In this document: positions 45,041 to 45,118 of the stretch, piece after piece
Position numbering within the stretch: position 1 is the stretch's first letter
Layout of the letters: the number at the start of each line of letters is the position of its first letter
Origin: Aestuariibacter sp. GS-14
GTDB taxonomy: Bacteria; Pseudomonadota; Gammaproteobacteria; Enterobacterales; Alteromonadaceae
Direction of reading: 5' to 3'
Assembly (NCBI RefSeq): GCF_006494365.1
Contig: NZ_VHIP01000022.1
Coordinates: 1 to 45,118, forward strand
Length of the DNA stretch: 45,118 nucleotides
The notes under the pieces: model-generated
Seen by the model: the letters and a program-made list of their open reading frames with translations, nothing else
The model's database searches: none
Told to the model about the DNA's origin: nothing
Program-made: the position numbers and the translations under genes

Positions 45041-45118
45041 TATACCAATTCGCATAGAAGTTTGCCCTCTCAGAGTGAGTAAAAACGACTTAGATCACGA
45101 CGTGCACTCTGAGGCATA
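45041..45118. repeat. Inverted-repeat sequence at the right edge, possibly an intergenic repeat or element end
   Basis: TATACCAATT (45041-45050) is followed by CTCAGAGTG (45069-45077) and its inverted copy CACTCTGAG (45105-45113), with TGCC/GGCA outside. The arms enclose 27 bases. TATACCAATT-type motifs are often part of dispersed intergenic repeats in marine gammaproteobacteria (from memory). The element, if any, continues past the window. Confidence 0.35.

Noticed and set aside
1-45118. CRISPR arrays, tRNA genes, phage genes, complete IS elements
   Set aside because: No regularly spaced repeats, cloverleaf-like sequences, integrases, transposases or phage structural genes were recognised. 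A covariance-model scan was not possible.

Overview
The window is ordinary chromosome from a gammaproteobacterium. Gene content and order point to the Alteromonadales, probably Alteromonadaceae. The signs are a sodium-type pomAB motor pair next to xseB-ispA-dxs, the glyA-nrdR-ribD-ribE-ribBX-ribH-nusB-thiL-pgpA run, a serB/radA/ettA neighbourhood, and an exosortase-dependent surface protein with a PrsT-like TPR protein. The assignment rests on protein resemblance and synteny recalled from memory; no search was run.

Layout. 1-1068: a strong stable-RNA-type promoter reading off the left edge, then pssA. 1069-5215: a PEP-CTERM-like surface protein behind a sigma-54-type promoter, then a large TPR protein of PrsT type. 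5282-10630: clpB (heat-shock promoter), pgeF and rluD on the minus strand, and bamD on the plus strand. 10754-13192: a membrane GGDEF/EAL protein, with a 270-bp MITE-like element in its upstream region. 13598-20105: an ECF sigma factor with its ChrR-type zinc anti-sigma, a LON-domain protein, and a divergent five-gene operon (NTF2-like, SDR, FAD oxidoreductase, DUF1365, Cfa-type methyltransferase). 20143-25214: pomA-pomB and, divergently, xseB-ispA-dxs. 25310-27080: a MerR regulator and an Old Yellow Enzyme homologue with a MerR-type 19-bp-spacer promoter between them. 27084-34295: the riboflavin/thiamine/NusB/NrdR/GlyA run on the minus strand. 34437-35462: a stand-alone lpxD. 35642-45026: ettA, two PilZ proteins around radA, serB, a short YtjB-like protein, a YjjV-type TatD hydrolase and pdxH.

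How it works together. Most of the window is housekeeping. The accessory interest lies in three regulated units. (1) The surface-protein gene has a good GG-N10-GC sigma-54 promoter, and a 38-bp near-palindrome sits where an enhancer-binding protein would bind. (2) The sigma/anti-sigma pair, the LON gene and the five-gene lipid operon each have a (T/A)GATC(T/C)-N18-TA promoter, suggesting one photo-oxidative-stress-type regulon acting on membrane lipids. (3) The MerR/OYE pair has its own operator. Cyclic-di-GMP signalling recurs (one GGDEF/EAL protein, two PilZ proteins). I saw no CRISPR array, phage, intact IS element, tRNA or riboswitch. I did not find a wholly new system; the best candidates for new biology are the regulatory sites and the lipid operon of unknown product.
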